64,000 nucleotides of DNA from Pedobacter sp. D749 (GCF_019317285.1 NZ_CP079218.1:1798001-1862000); one strand, 5' to 3'; shown: positions 28,699-38,162, counted from the stretch's first letter. Program-made: numbers and translations. The notes: generated by a model from the sequence alone, not told the origin.

Positions 28699-30840
28699 AT
28701 GCAGCTAGAAAAATTTACTTACGATAACAGGATTGTCAGAAACTTTGGCATTGCCACCCTGGTTTGGGGAATTATAGGGATGACGGTTGGCCTGCTTGTT
28801 GCCATGCAGCTTTTTAAGCCAGCAATGAACATGGGCAACCAGTACACCACTTTTGGCAGGATCAGGCCTTTGCACACCAATGCCGTGATTTTCGCCTTTG
28901 TGGGAAACGCCATTTTTATGGGCGTTTATTATTCGCTTCAGCGTTTACTTAAGGCCAGGATGTTCAGCGATGTGCTCAGCAAGATTCATTTTTGGGGCTG
29001 GCAACTTATTATCTTATCGGCCGTAATTACCCTTCCGCTGGGTTTTACCACCTCACACGAATATGCTGAACTCGAATGGCCAATCGATATCGCCATCACC
29101 CTCATCTGGGTGGTTTTCGGCATAAACATGTTCGGTACCATTATTAAAAGGAGAGAGCGTCACCTCTATGTGGCCATATGGTTTTACATTGCCACTTTTG
29201 TTACCATCGCGGTGTTGCACATTGTAAACTCTTTTGAGTTGCCCATTTCTTTTATGAAAAGTTACTATGTGTATGCGGGCGTTCAGGATGCGTTGGTACA
29301 GTGGTGGTATGGGCATAATGCCGTGGCATTTTTCCTCACTACACCATATCTGGGCATGATGTATTATTTCCTGCCAAAAATGGCGGGTCGACCTGTTTAT
29401 TCTTATAAACTGAGTATCCTACACTTTTGGTCGCTTATTTTTATCTACATCTGGGCCGGTCCCCATCACTTATTATACACCTCATTACCGGGTTGGGCAC
29501 AATCGTTAGGCGTTGCTTTTTCCATCATGTTAATTGCACCAAGCTGGGGCGGTATGATCAACGGTTTGTTGACCCTTCGTGGCGCCTGGGATAAAGTAAG
29601 AGAAGATGTGACCCTTAAATTTATGGTGGTTGCCCTTACCGCTTATGGTATGGCTACTTTCGAAGGCCCATTATTATCGTTAAAACAGATTAACGGGGTA
29701 GCGCATTTTACCGATTGGATTGTAGCCCACGTACATGTTGGCGCTTTGGGCTGGAATGGCTTTTTAACTTTCGGTGTATTGTACTGGTTAATCCCCCGTA
29801 TTTATAAAACTGAACTCTACTCTAAAAAGCTGGCAGGTTTCCACTTTTGGATCGGTACTTTGGGTATCCTTTTTTATGCCATTCCGATGTATTGGGCAGG
29901 TTTTACACAAGGTTTGATGTGGAAAGAATTTACACCTGAAGGTTTATTGAAATATCCTAATTTCCTGGCTACAACCTTGCAGATTATTCCGATGCATGTT
30001 TTACGTTCAATTGGTGGTGCACTCTATTTAACCGGGGTAATTACAATGACCTATAACCTGGCCAAAACCATGCTGGGCGCTAAACTTGTAGCCAACGAAG
30101 CTGCCGAAGCTATGCCATTATCAAAAATTGTAGTGGATAGTAGTCCTGCCGATAAAGCCTGGCACAGGGTACTGGAACGCAAACCAATGAAATTTATGGT
30201 GCTCTCGCTGATCATTATCCTCATTGGGGGAATGGTAGAAATGATGCCGACTTTTACCATCCAATCTAACGTACCCACTATTGCAAGTGTAAAACCATAT
30301 ACTGCGCTAGAATTACAGGGCAGGGATCTATACATCAGGGAAGGTTGTGTAAATTGCCATTCGCAAACCGTTCGACCTTTCCGTTCAGAAACCGAACGTT
30401 ATGGAGAGTACAGCAAGGCTGGAGAATTTGTTTACGATCACCCGTTTTTATGGGGCAGTAAACGTACCGGACCAGATCTTCACCGCGTAGGAGGAAAGTA
30501 TTCTGATGCCTGGCATTACAATCACCTGGCTGATCCTACTTCAATGTCGCCGGGAAGTATTATGCCGCCATATCCATGGCTTATTGAACAACAACTTGAT
30601 ATCAGCACTACTGCAAGTAAAATCAGGGCCATGCAAACATTGGGCGTTCCATATCCCGAAGGCTATGACAAACATGCCAATGATGATTTAAAAATACAGG
30701 CTGAAAAAATTGCGTTAGACCTGAAGCAGAACAATATCAAAGTTAAAAGCGACCGTGAAATTGTGGCCATTATTGCTTACCTGCAACGTTTGGGTACCGA
30801 TATCAAAGCCAATAAAGAAACCATTCCTTCAAATCAATAA
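28699..30840 (+). CDS. ccoNO: cbb3-type cytochrome c oxidase, fused subunits I (CcoN) and II (CcoO)
   Basis: The 713-residue protein joins a haem-copper oxidase CcoN domain (about 1-470) to a membrane-anchored mono-haem CcoO domain. CcoN has twelve-odd helices; His ligands appear in the early PLHTNAVIFAF, in WWYGHNAVAFFLT, in WAGPHHLLYT and in DWIVAHVHVGALGWNGF. CcoO has haem site EGCVNCHSQTVRPF near residue 550, and SPGSIMPPYPWL with the axial Met. It reduces oxygen to water with high affinity and pumps protons. The fusion is common in Bacteroidota. ATG at 28699 is used because the TTG-initiated extension adds residues with no family match. Confidence 0.95.
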   Translation: MQLEKFTYDNRIVRNFGIATLVWGIIGMTVGLLVAMQLFKPAMNMGNQYTTFGRIRPLHTNAVIFAFVGNAIFMGVYYSLQRLLKARMFSDVLSKIHFWGWQLIILSAVITLPLGFTTSHEYAELEWPIDIAITLIWVVFGINMFGTIIKRRERHLYVAIWFYIATFVTIAVLHIVNSFELPISFMKSYYVYAGVQDALVQWWYGHNAVAFFLTTPYLGMMYYFLPKMAGRPVYSYKLSILHFWSLIFIYIWAGPHHLLYTSLPGWAQSLGVAFSIMLIAPSWGGMINGLLTLRGAWDKVREDVTLKFMVVALTAYGMATFEGPLLSLKQINGVAHFTDWIVAHVHVGALGWNGFLTFGVLYWLIPRIYKTELYSKKLAGFHFWIGTLGILFYAIPMYWAGFTQGLMWKEFTPEGLLKYPNFLATTLQIIPMHVLRSIGGALYLTGVITMTYNLAKTMLGAKLVANEAAEAMPLSKIVVDSSPADKAWHRVLERKPMKFMVLSLIIILIGGMVEMMPTFTIQSNVPTIASVKPYTALELQGRDLYIREGCVNCHSQTVRPFRSETERYGEYSKAGEFVYDHPFLWGSKRTGPDLHRVGGKYSDAWHYNHLADPTSMSPGSIMPPYPWLIEQQLDISTTASKIRAMQTLGVPYPEGYDKHANDDLKIQAEKIALDLKQNNIKVKSDREIVAIIAYLQRLGTDIKANKETIPSNQ

Positions 30841-30843
30841 AAT

Positions 30844-31026
30844 ATGTTCAATCAGATCAAAGATTTAGCCGGTGGCGAAATATACCTCGTTACCTCTCTG
30901 CTTATGTTCATGGTGTTTTTTGTAATTGTTGGTGTTTATCTCTTCAAATTAAGCAAAGATCATATCAAAACCATGAGCGAAATTCCTTTTCAAGACCACA
31001 AAACCAATCAATATGAAGAAGATTAA
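30844..31026 (+). CDS. ccoQ: cbb3 oxidase small subunit CcoQ-like
   Basis: The 60-residue protein has one membrane helix (YLVTSLLMFMVFFVIVGVYLF) and a short charged tail. It starts 3 bp after ccoNO and overlaps ccoP by 14 bp. CcoQ stabilises the oxidase. The assignment rests on size, topology and position, since sequence conservation is poor. Confidence 0.8.
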   Translation: MFNQIKDLAGGEIYLVTSLLMFMVFFVIVGVYLFKLSKDHIKTMSEIPFQDHKTNQYEED

Positions 31027-31981
31027 ACTATTGTTATTATCACTGTTTTTATCGGCGGCAAGCTACGCTGCTGAACAAAAAACAGCAGAAGCTATAGTAC
31101 CTTCTCAGCCTGGATTAGGACTTAGCCAAACTGAAATACTCATTATACTGCTTTTGCTTTTTGCATTGGTACTGCTTTTTGTTTCGCTAACGTTGCTCAA
31201 TGCATTTAAAGTAATGTACCAGGAACAGTTAAACCCCACTAAATATAGCGGACCTGTAAAGGAGGAGGCGCTTGATTACGATAGCTGGTTGAAACAAAAA
31301 ACGATAAAACCTTCTTTATGGGCAAAATTATTGAGTTTAAAGCCTATTGAAGAAGAAAAGAACCTGGTGATTGATCATTCTTATGATGGCATTAAGGAAC
31401 TAAATAACCCGGTGCCGGCCTGGTTCAACTTCCTGTTTTTTGGTACGATGATTTTCGCTGCAGGTTATCTCTTTTATTACCACATTGGTGGCTATGGCGA
31501 TCTGCAGGATAAAGAATACGAAAATGAAATGGCCAAAGCGCAGGTAGAGAAAGCATCATATCTCGAAAAGTCAGCCAATACCATTGATGAAAGTTCCGTA
31601 AAGTTTGATAATACGCCAACGGTACTGGCAGATGGAAAAACCATATTTAACACCAACTGTGTGGTTTGCCATGGCGATAAAGGTCAGGGCGTTATTGGCC
31701 CTAACTTAACCGACGATTACTGGTTGCATGGCGGTGGCATTAATAATGTGTTTAAAACCATTAAATATGGCGTTCCGGAAAAGGGAATGATCAGCTGGGA
31801 GAAAAACCTTAATCCTAAACAGATCAGTGCTGTGGCTAATTTTATATTGTCGTTAAAAGGAAGCAATCCAGCGGGTGCCAAAGCTCCTCAGGGCGAAAAA
31901 TACGAAGCGAAAGACTTAAAAGACAATGAGATGAAAGCAGCGAAAGATAGTGTAAACCAAGCCGATGTTACCAAAAAATAA
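31013..31981 (+). CDS. ccoP: cbb3 oxidase subunit III (CcoP), with one c-type haem site
   Basis: The 322 residues begin with a signal-like helix and a second hydrophobic segment (ILIILLLLFALVLLFVSLTL). A conserved CcoP_N region follows (YDGIKELNNPVPAWFNFLFF, with the third helix). A single cytochrome c domain comes last, with CVVCH near residue 214, a GPNLTDDYW loop, and the axial Met in KGMISWEKNL. Proteobacterial CcoP has two CxxCH haem sites; only one is present here. It passes electrons from periplasmic donors to CcoO. It overlaps ccoQ by 14 bp and ccoG by 17 bp. Confidence 0.92.
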   Translation: MKKIKLLLLSLFLSAASYAAEQKTAEAIVPSQPGLGLSQTEILIILLLLFALVLLFVSLTLLNAFKVMYQEQLNPTKYSGPVKEEALDYDSWLKQKTIKPSLWAKLLSLKPIEEEKNLVIDHSYDGIKELNNPVPAWFNFLFFGTMIFAAGYLFYYHIGGYGDLQDKEYENEMAKAQVEKASYLEKSANTIDESSVKFDNTPTVLADGKTIFNTNCVVCHGDKGQGVIGPNLTDDYWLHGGGINNVFKTIKYGVPEKGMISWEKNLNPKQISAVANFILSLKGSNPAGAKAPQGEKYEAKDLKDNEMKAAKDSVNQADVTKK

Positions 31982-33344
31982 ACCGGAAAGTAAGGGCAGG
32001 GGCAGAAATTTCATTTACCCTAAAAAACCGTCGGGTAGATTGTACAACTACCGCAAATGGGTAAGTTATGTACTGCTGTTATTTTTGTTCTCCTGTCCGT
32101 TTCTAAAACTCAATGGTGAGCAATTGGTGCTGCTGAATTTCATCGAAAGGAAATTTGTTTTCTTTGGATTGATTTTTACTCCACAGGATTTTTACCTTTT
32201 TGCACTCGCCATGCTCATCTTTATCATCTTCATTGTCTGTTTTACAGTGGTATTGGGCAGGCTGTGGTGCGGATGGGCCTGTCCGCAGACCATTTTTATG
32301 GAGATGGTGTTCCGTAGGATAGAATACTGGATTGAGGGCGATGCCAGTAAGCAGAAGAAACTGGATGAAGGATCCTGGAACACCGAAAAGATATGGAAAA
32401 AAGGAAGCAAACATTTTATTTTCCTGATCATCTCTTTTGCCATTGCCAATACTTTTCTGGCTTATATGATCGGCTCGGATGTGCTGTTTAAAATCATCAC
32501 GGAGCCCATTGCAGGCCATGTTTCAGGGTTTATATCCATCTGGCTGTTTACTTTTATATTTTATGGCGTATTTGCTTACGTGCGCGAAGTGGTGTGCACT
32601 GTAATCTGTCCTTATGGAAGGCTTCAGGGGGTACTGCTTGATAACCAGAGCCTCGTAGTAGCTTATGATTTTACCAGAGGCGAACCTCGCGGACGTTTAC
32701 AGCGAAATGCACCCGAACAAAAAACTGGCGATTGTATTGATTGCGGACTCTGTGTGCAGGTTTGTCCTACAGGGATCGATATCCGCCAGGGAACACAGCT
32801 TGAATGTGTGAATTGTACCGCCTGCATCGATTCGTGCGATGAAGTCATGTTGAAAATAGGCAAATCCAAAAACCTGATCGGTTTCTTTAATCAGGATTTT
32901 ATTGCAGAGCGGAAACCTTATAAAATTGGATTAAAATCTTATGGTTATGCTGCGGTTTTATTCGTGGTATTAATGGTTTTTTCTTCGCTGATTTACAAAA
33001 GGGAAAACATCCAGACCACCGTTTTAAGGGCCAGCGGTACTTTATACCAAAGCAGGGGGGCGGATAAAACCAGTAACCTGTACAACGCAGAGTTGGTGAA
33101 CAAAACCAATAAAGAGGTGAAATTTACCTTCAGGTCGCAGGATACTAGTGATCAGATCGATTTTATTCAGCATGCAACTGTTTTACCAAAAGAAGGTACC
33201 GTGCACCTCACTTTCTTTCTGATCAGGAAAAATAATTCGATTAAAAAATACAAAACAGATGCGGTTTTCGAAGTGCTTGCCAATGGCGAGGTGTTGAGTA
33301 CCGCAACAACTAGTTTTTTCGCACAGCCGGAAGGGAATGATTGA
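31965..33344 (+). CDS. ccoG: cbb3 oxidase accessory protein CcoG (RdxA/FixG)
   Basis: The 459-residue membrane Fe-S protein has several helices, WCGWACPQTIFMEMVFRRIE, VVCTVICPYGRLQ, and two 4Fe-4S clusters in CIDCGLCVQVCPTGIDIRQG and CVNCTACIDSCDEVM. A C-terminal Ig-like FixG domain completes it. CcoG is thought to reduce Cu(II) to Cu(I) for oxidase assembly. It overlaps ccoP by 17 bp. The 202-bp gap after it holds a 24-bp tandem repeat. Confidence 0.93.
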   Translation: MLPKNKPESKGRGRNFIYPKKPSGRLYNYRKWVSYVLLLFLFSCPFLKLNGEQLVLLNFIERKFVFFGLIFTPQDFYLFALAMLIFIIFIVCFTVVLGRLWCGWACPQTIFMEMVFRRIEYWIEGDASKQKKLDEGSWNTEKIWKKGSKHFIFLIISFAIANTFLAYMIGSDVLFKIITEPIAGHVSGFISIWLFTFIFYGVFAYVREVVCTVICPYGRLQGVLLDNQSLVVAYDFTRGEPRGRLQRNAPEQKTGDCIDCGLCVQVCPTGIDIRQGTQLECVNCTACIDSCDEVMLKIGKSKNLIGFFNQDFIAERKPYKIGLKSYGYAAVLFVVLMVFSSLIYKRENIQTTVLRASGTLYQSRGADKTSNLYNAELVNKTNKEVKFTFRSQDTSDQIDFIQHATVLPKEGTVHLTFFLIRKNNSIKKYKTDAVFEVLANGEVLSTATTSFFAQPEGND

Positions 33345-33370
33345 AGGAGAGAAGGAGTGAATGAGAGATT

Positions 33371-33442
33371 GATAGAATTAAAGAATGATTGAATGATAGA
33401 ATTAAAGAATGATTGAATGATAAAATTAGAGAATGATAGAAT
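33371..33442. repeat. 24-bp tandem repeat, three copies
   Basis: The unit GATAGAATTAAAGAATGATTGAAT occurs twice perfectly and once with changes between ccoG and ccoH. A degenerate further partial copy follows, then short 'CTCATTCA' repeats up to 33530. There are no coding features. Confidence 0.85.
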
Positions 33443-33546
33443 TATAAAATGATTGAATATGTCTTTAAACATTCTCTCATTCAAAACTCACTCATCCACT
33501 CATTGAAAACTTACTCATTCACTCATTAAATTTAAAAACAAAACGT

Positions 33547-33975
33547 ATGAACTGGGGAACAAAAATAGTAATGGGGATGTTTGCATTTATGCTATTTATC
33601 GTGGGGATGGTGATTTACATGTTCCATGTACATGGCAGGGATGCCCTGATCGAAGAAAATTATTACGAAAAGGGAATCAATTACAATGCAGAATACGATG
33701 CCAAACAGAATGTATTACATGATGATGCCAAGCCTAAGATTTCCATTACCGATTCCCAGATTGTAATACAGTTAAAAGACAGTGCGGAATACGAACTGGT
33801 ATTGATGCGGCCCGCCAATAGCGATGATGATGTTAAACGGAAAGGAAATACTACCGGAGCTTCACATCTTATCCTGGTTGATAAGACTAAAATGGCTAAG
33901 GGAATGTGGTTTATCAACCTTTCATGGCATGCTGGAGGAAAAGCATATCTCTTTAAAAATAACATTACCTTATGA
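33547..33975 (+). CDS. ccoH: FixH/CcoH-like cbb3 assembly protein
   Basis: The 142-residue protein has an N-terminal membrane anchor (IVMGMFAFMLFIVGMVIYMF) followed by the FixH signature ENYYEKGINYNAEYDAKQN. A periplasmic beta domain comes after it. CcoH associates with the oxidase during and after assembly. It overlaps the downstream membrane protein gene by 4 bp. Confidence 0.9.
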   Translation: MNWGTKIVMGMFAFMLFIVGMVIYMFHVHGRDALIEENYYEKGINYNAEYDAKQNVLHDDAKPKISITDSQIVIQLKDSAEYELVLMRPANSDDDVKRKGNTTGASHLILVDKTKMAKGMWFINLSWHAGGKAYLFKNNITL

Positions 33976-34673
33976 CAGACTATCTGCCATTGGCATTTTT
34001 AATGGGACTGTTCGGAAGCCTCCACTGCGCGGTAATGTGCGGCCCCATTATGTTGGGTATGCCATTTAGAAAAAAGGATTTCTTTGATAGTGCGGTTCAG
34101 CTTTTGTTATATCAGCTGGGTAGAATTGCAGTTTATACCATTTTAGGCTTGCTGGTTGGTATTTTAGGGAATAGCATACGCCTGTTTAGTGATCAGAAAA
34201 CGCTAAGTATACTTATTGGTTCTGTATTAATCCTATTCACCGCCTTACAGTTTAATAAAAGGTATAGAAACCGTTTTTCAACGCTTCAGTTAAAGGCCAT
34301 GAATCCATTGAGTAAATTAATGGGTAAGGTATTCAATTTAAAATTATGGGGATTTTTTGCAGGTATGCTTAACGGTATTATCCCCTGTGGCATGGTTTAC
34401 CTGGCCCTGGCAACAGCATTAAATACGGGGAATGTTCAATCAGGTGCTACTTTTATGTTTCTTTTCGGCCTTGGTACCACACCCTTAATGCTCATGATCT
34501 CGCTAGGTGGAATCTTTTTGAAAAAATACATCCGTTTTAACACCAATAAGCTTATTCCCTGGCTAATGCTTTTTATGGGCGCTTTACTCATCATGCGTTC
34601 GGCGGATTTAGGCATTCCATTTTTTTCTCCCAAAAATACAGGCGGTTATGGGCATTCGATAGAGTGCAGGTAA
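33972..34673 (+). CDS. Sulfite exporter TauE/SafE-like membrane protein of the cco cluster
   Basis: The 233-residue protein has six membrane helices and the motif GSLHCAVMCGPIMLGMPF near the N-terminus. A second half is opened by GFFAGMLNGIIPCGMVYLAL (a conserved Pro-Cys). This branch (DsbD/UreH-like) is commonly encoded last in ccoGHIS clusters. It is probably linked to copper or thiol handling for the oxidase, not sulfite export (inference). It overlaps ccoH by 4 bp and ends the block. Confidence 0.85.
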   Translation: MTDYLPLAFLMGLFGSLHCAVMCGPIMLGMPFRKKDFFDSAVQLLLYQLGRIAVYTILGLLVGILGNSIRLFSDQKTLSILIGSVLILFTALQFNKRYRNRFSTLQLKAMNPLSKLMGKVFNLKLWGFFAGMLNGIIPCGMVYLALATALNTGNVQSGATFMFLFGLGTTPLMLMISLGGIFLKKYIRFNTNKLIPWLMLFMGALLIMRSADLGIPFFSPKNTGGYGHSIECR

Positions 34674-34675
34674 AG

Positions 34676-34717
34676 TTTGGAGTTTGGCGTTTGGAGTTTG
34701 GCGTTTGGAGTTTGGCG
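34676..34717. repeat. 14-bp tandem repeat, three copies
   Basis: Three perfect copies of TTTGGAGTTTGGCG begin 2 bp after the last cco-cluster gene. Confidence 0.9.
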
Positions 34718-34726
34718 GGAGTAACG

Positions 34727-34787
34727 CATATACTAGCGCAAGTCTTAGTGGTGAGGTAATGTGGGCTGGCTGACTTGTGCTTTTGAG
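34727..34787 (+). repeat. REP element, copy 1 (upstream of RAYT gene)
   Basis: About 61 bp. It starts CATATACTAGCGCAAGTCTT and ends GCTGGCTGACTTGTGCTTTT. The arms GCGCAAGTC and GACTTGTGC pair (one G-U) into a hairpin. Copy 2 is at 34861-34922 and an inverted copy at 35561-35611. Confidence 0.88.
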
Positions 34788-34860
34788 GATTAACCGATTG
34801 AGTCATCGGCCATTTAAAGAAATTAAGATTTAGATGAATTTTATAATACGATCGTCATTT

Positions 34861-34922
34861 CATATACTAGCGCAAGTCTTAGCGGTTAGGATAATGTGGG
34901 CTGGCTGACTTGTGCTTTTGAG
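34861..34922 (+). repeat. REP element, copy 2 (immediately upstream of RAYT gene)
   Basis: Nearly identical to copy 1 and in the same orientation. It ends 21 bp before the transposase ATG. Confidence 0.88.
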
Positions 34923-34943
34923 ATTAAGCTTTTATATTTAAGC

Positions 34944-35502
34944 ATGAGTACAAAATATAAGTTTCATGATTCAACAGAAATATATTTTGTTTCTTTTGCC
35001 GTTGTGGGTTGGATTGACGTATTTACACGAGCTGTTTATAGAGATATTTTATTAGAAAGTTTATCTTACTGTAGAAAAGAAAAAGGACTTAAGCTCCATG
35101 CCTGGGTAATTATGAGTAATCATGTCCATCTAATTATAAGTAGTAAAGAAGGATATTTGTTGCCTAATATTATGCACGATTTAAAGAAATATTCTGCCTT
35201 TAGGATTTTAAAAGAAATAAAAGAGAGCATGACCGAAAGCAGGAAGGAATGGATGCTCTACTTATTTTCGAAAGCCGGGCAACAAAATGGCAACAATAAA
35301 AATTTTCATTTTTGGAGGCAGGATAACCATCCAATAGCGTTGGATCCACATCTTAACATGTTTGACGAGCGGATTAATTATCTTCATAATAACCCCAGTT
35401 GAGGCTGGAATAGTTGCAAATCCCGCAGACTATTTATACAGTAGTGCTATAGATTATGAAGAAGGGAAGGGATTAATTGAGATTGACCTGTTAATTTGCT
35501 AA
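34944..35502 (+). pseudogene. REP-associated tyrosine transposase (RAYT), frameshifted near the 3' end
   Basis: The frame has the Y1 (HUH) transposase signature of the IS200/IS605-like RAYT family: the metal-binding HUH in WVIMSNHVHLIIS, and RQDNHPIALD and ERINYLHNNP in the C-terminal half with the catalytic-Tyr region. The frame breaks at a run of four C (35393-35396) and reads a premature stop (TGA, 35401). Removing one C restores the conserved end NPVEAGIVANPADYLYSSA, reading on to TAA at 35500-35502. RAYTs move or process REP elements; here the gene is flanked by REPs in opposite orientation. It may be inactive, or the frameshift may be a sequencing error or be bypassed. Confidence 0.85.
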
Positions 35503-35560
35503 ATTTCAAGTTCGGCATGGCACTAAGGATTTTTTATAGAATTGGAGTAAAAGATGGATA

Positions 35561-35611
35561 AAAGCACAAGTCAGGCCATGGCATAGGCTGGAGGCGCTAA
35601 GACTTGCGCTA
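35561..35611 (-). repeat. REP element, copy 3 (inverted, downstream of RAYT gene)
   Basis: The reverse complement reads CTAGCGCAAGTCTTAGCG...CTGACTTGTGCTTTT, matching copies 1 and 2 with a diverged centre. It gives the RAYT gene inverted REP flanks. The surrounding gap 35503-35668 contains nothing else recognisable. Confidence 0.85.
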
Positions 35612-35668
35612 GAATCAGGAGATTAACCGATTTGCATGAACCAATGACCAGTGAACTAATGAACATAA

Positions 35669-38053
35669 TTATTGCGTGCGTTTCTTCTCCTCTTCACTTG
35701 CCGAAGTTCTTTTCCTGGCTGCTGTAGGATTACCGCCCAACCGGTATGAGAAACTTAAAGTAGCACTGCGAGTATCACTTTTTTCATAAAAACCATTGCG
35801 TTGGGTTTCATAGTTTACATCAATGCGGTAAGCATTTCCATAAAAAATATCGTTTACGGCCAGCCTTAAAGTTCCTTTACCTTTTAACAGACTTTTGCTC
35901 ATACCTGCACTCACATCATAAAGTTTTGCAAGTTTATAAATGCCCTGTATAGTAGGAGAAGAATACCATGCGCTGATTTCTGCTTTTAAACCTTGAGCCT
36001 TATTTAATGTAAAAGCATGGTTAGAACTTAGATAAATGCCCCAAACATGATAATCGTAGCGGGCCTGTAAATATCCAGATTTTTCCTGGCGATAGGAGCC
36101 CTGTGCATAATTGTTGATTTCCCACCACGAGGCCGGCTTGATCGGAAAAGATGCTGAAAAACCTATTTCCTGACTTAAATCAAGGTTCCTTTGGGTATCA
36201 TAAAAAAGTTTTGAGGTATTATCCTGTACCGTGATATTACTAAAATAATCAACTATCCGTCGTAGGTAAAATGAAATATTATATTGCTGTTTGTAGGTAT
36301 AACCCAGTTCTCCATGGTAAATAAAAGCAGGTTGCAATGCTGGGTTGCCCTCCAGATAAGTGTAGGGGCTGGTGTAAGATTTAAAAGGGTTAAGTCTCCA
36401 ATATTCGGGACGGCTGATTCTCGAATTATAGGTGAGGTTGATTTCATTGTCTTTATTCATTTTATACACCACGAAAAGTGTCGGGAAAAGTTTAAAATAG
36501 TTATTCTGATTGTTGGTGTTTAATACGGCCGATTTCCCATTTGTTCGGGTGTATTCGCCGCGCAAACCACCCTCAAAGCTCCATTTGCCTACATCTCCTG
36601 TAATGCTGGCATAAATGGCTGATATATTTTCGGTATATTCAAAACGGTCGCTGCGGCTGCTTACCAATTCAGGGCCAGTCGTAGGATTATTATAAAAATC
36701 AAAACTGTTGCGCGTACGGATACTGCTGTATTTCAGTCCCGATTCAAAGGTCCATTTCTTCCAGAACTTATCCGTATAATCTATTTTTCCGGAATAGATA
36801 TCAATTTGTTGATTAGAAGGCGTAAAAATATGGTATTGATCAGGAAGCGGATTACCATGACCAGATATACCGTAAGTATCAACCTGCTGGCTATTATTAT
36901 TCTGATAAGGCACATAATCTAAATCCACATTAATATTCCGGCCGTTGGTATCTAATTTGATCTTGTAGTTGAGATTAAAACTATACTGGGAGGCTTTTCC
37001 ATTAGAAACGTTTTGGGTATGAAGAATAGAATCTGGTAGTACAGAGTGGTTGTTAATAATAGTCGTTAAGGTACTATTTGGTCTGCTGTTCGCACCATTG
37101 TAGCCATTTACCAAAATACCGATCACCTGTTTATCAGTAAGATTGTAATCAGCACCTATTTTATAACTATTGGCATTCCCGGAGCGTAGGCCCGATTTTT
37201 CATTCCGCCAATCCGAATAGTTTTCAGGCGAGGCGAAAATGACATATTCACTTTCTGTATGGTCCTTTTTGCGTCGGCTATAACCATAACTGCCATATAC
37301 ATTCAGCTTGTCTTTCCGATAATTAAACACCGTAACTGGATTATAGCTGCTATAGGTTGATTGGGTATAACCGCCGGAAAGTACCACGTTAAAGCCATCA
37401 CCTTTTGGTTTTTTAGAAATAATATTAATTACCGCCCCGCCTTGGGCATCATACCGGGCTGTAGGATTGGCAATAACCTCTATTTTGGAAATGTTGTCGG
37501 ATGGCAGACTTCGAAGATAGGCAGCCAGATCTTCGCCAGAGAGCCTGATGGGTTTATCATCCATATAAATGACTACGCCTTTGTTGTTGGCTGTTACCCC
37601 TCCATCAAAACGTGTTTGTACTCCAGGAGCTTTTCCCAGCGCATCCCAAACCGTAGCACCAGTGGCAACAATGCTGTTTTCGACATTAAATATCACCCTG
37701 TCTATCTTTCTTACAATAAGCGGTTTTGAAGCGGATACCGTTACCTGATCCAGGGTTTTATCGTCACTGATCATCAATATCGTGACTGAATCCATCGGAA
37801 GACTTAGGGCTTTGCGCAGATCATTATATCCAACTGCCTTCAACAGTAATCCGTAATGGCCTTTTAAAGGCTGCGGGAAACTGAATAGGCCGTTTTTTGA
37901 AATCTGGATGGCTATTGTAGAGTCTGCATGGCGCAAGGCAATGGTTACTCCATCAATCGGTTCGCCGGTTTTATCGGTTACCAAACCTTTACGCAATTGC
38001 GAAAAAGCAATTAAAGGAAAGCAGAAGAATAGGAGTAAGGTTAACTTTTTCAT
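35669..38053 (-). CDS. TonB-dependent receptor-like outer membrane beta-barrel protein
   Basis: The 794-residue protein has a signal peptide (MKKLTLLLFFCFPLIAFS), a carboxypeptidase-regulatory-like domain (about 20-105), a plug domain (about 110-220; GVVIYMDDKPIRLSGEDL, ISKIEVIANPTARYDAQGG) and a long C-terminal barrel (outer membrane beta-barrel family 3). These proteins take up or respond to peptides, metals or other ligands at the outer membrane. The ligand is not predictable, and no SusD-like partner is present. It is divergent from a two-component system across 109 bp, which suggests that system controls it (inference). Confidence 0.88.
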   Translation of the reverse strand: MKKLTLLLFFCFPLIAFSQLRKGLVTDKTGEPIDGVTIALRHADSTIAIQISKNGLFSFPQPLKGHYGLLLKAVGYNDLRKALSLPMDSVTILMISDDKTLDQVTVSASKPLIVRKIDRVIFNVENSIVATGATVWDALGKAPGVQTRFDGGVTANNKGVVIYMDDKPIRLSGEDLAAYLRSLPSDNISKIEVIANPTARYDAQGGAVINIISKKPKGDGFNVVLSGGYTQSTYSSYNPVTVFNYRKDKLNVYGSYGYSRRKKDHTESEYVIFASPENYSDWRNEKSGLRSGNANSYKIGADYNLTDKQVIGILVNGYNGANSRPNSTLTTIINNHSVLPDSILHTQNVSNGKASQYSFNLNYKIKLDTNGRNINVDLDYVPYQNNNSQQVDTYGISGHGNPLPDQYHIFTPSNQQIDIYSGKIDYTDKFWKKWTFESGLKYSSIRTRNSFDFYNNPTTGPELVSSRSDRFEYTENISAIYASITGDVGKWSFEGGLRGEYTRTNGKSAVLNTNNQNNYFKLFPTLFVVYKMNKDNEINLTYNSRISRPEYWRLNPFKSYTSPYTYLEGNPALQPAFIYHGELGYTYKQQYNISFYLRRIVDYFSNITVQDNTSKLFYDTQRNLDLSQEIGFSASFPIKPASWWEINNYAQGSYRQEKSGYLQARYDYHVWGIYLSSNHAFTLNKAQGLKAEISAWYSSPTIQGIYKLAKLYDVSAGMSKSLLKGKGTLRLAVNDIFYGNAYRIDVNYETQRNGFYEKSDTRSATLSFSYRLGGNPTAARKRTSASEEEKKRTQ

Positions 38054-38162
38054 ATTTCAAAACTAGTTGCTAACTGTGTAAAGCAGCGTTAATCTCGGTT
38101 AAATAAGGTTAAATCTTCAGCCCGTACTTCCATTGATAAAATGATTTGTTCATTTTAGGGGA

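Noticed and set aside
33345..33546. CRISPR array in the ccoG-ccoH gap
   Set aside because: The repeats are contiguous tandem units without unique spacers.
33972..34673. True sulfite exporter
   Set aside because: The Cys-containing GSLHCAVMCGP motif and the place at the end of the cco cluster fit the oxidase-linked branch. Sulfite export is only the automatic family name.
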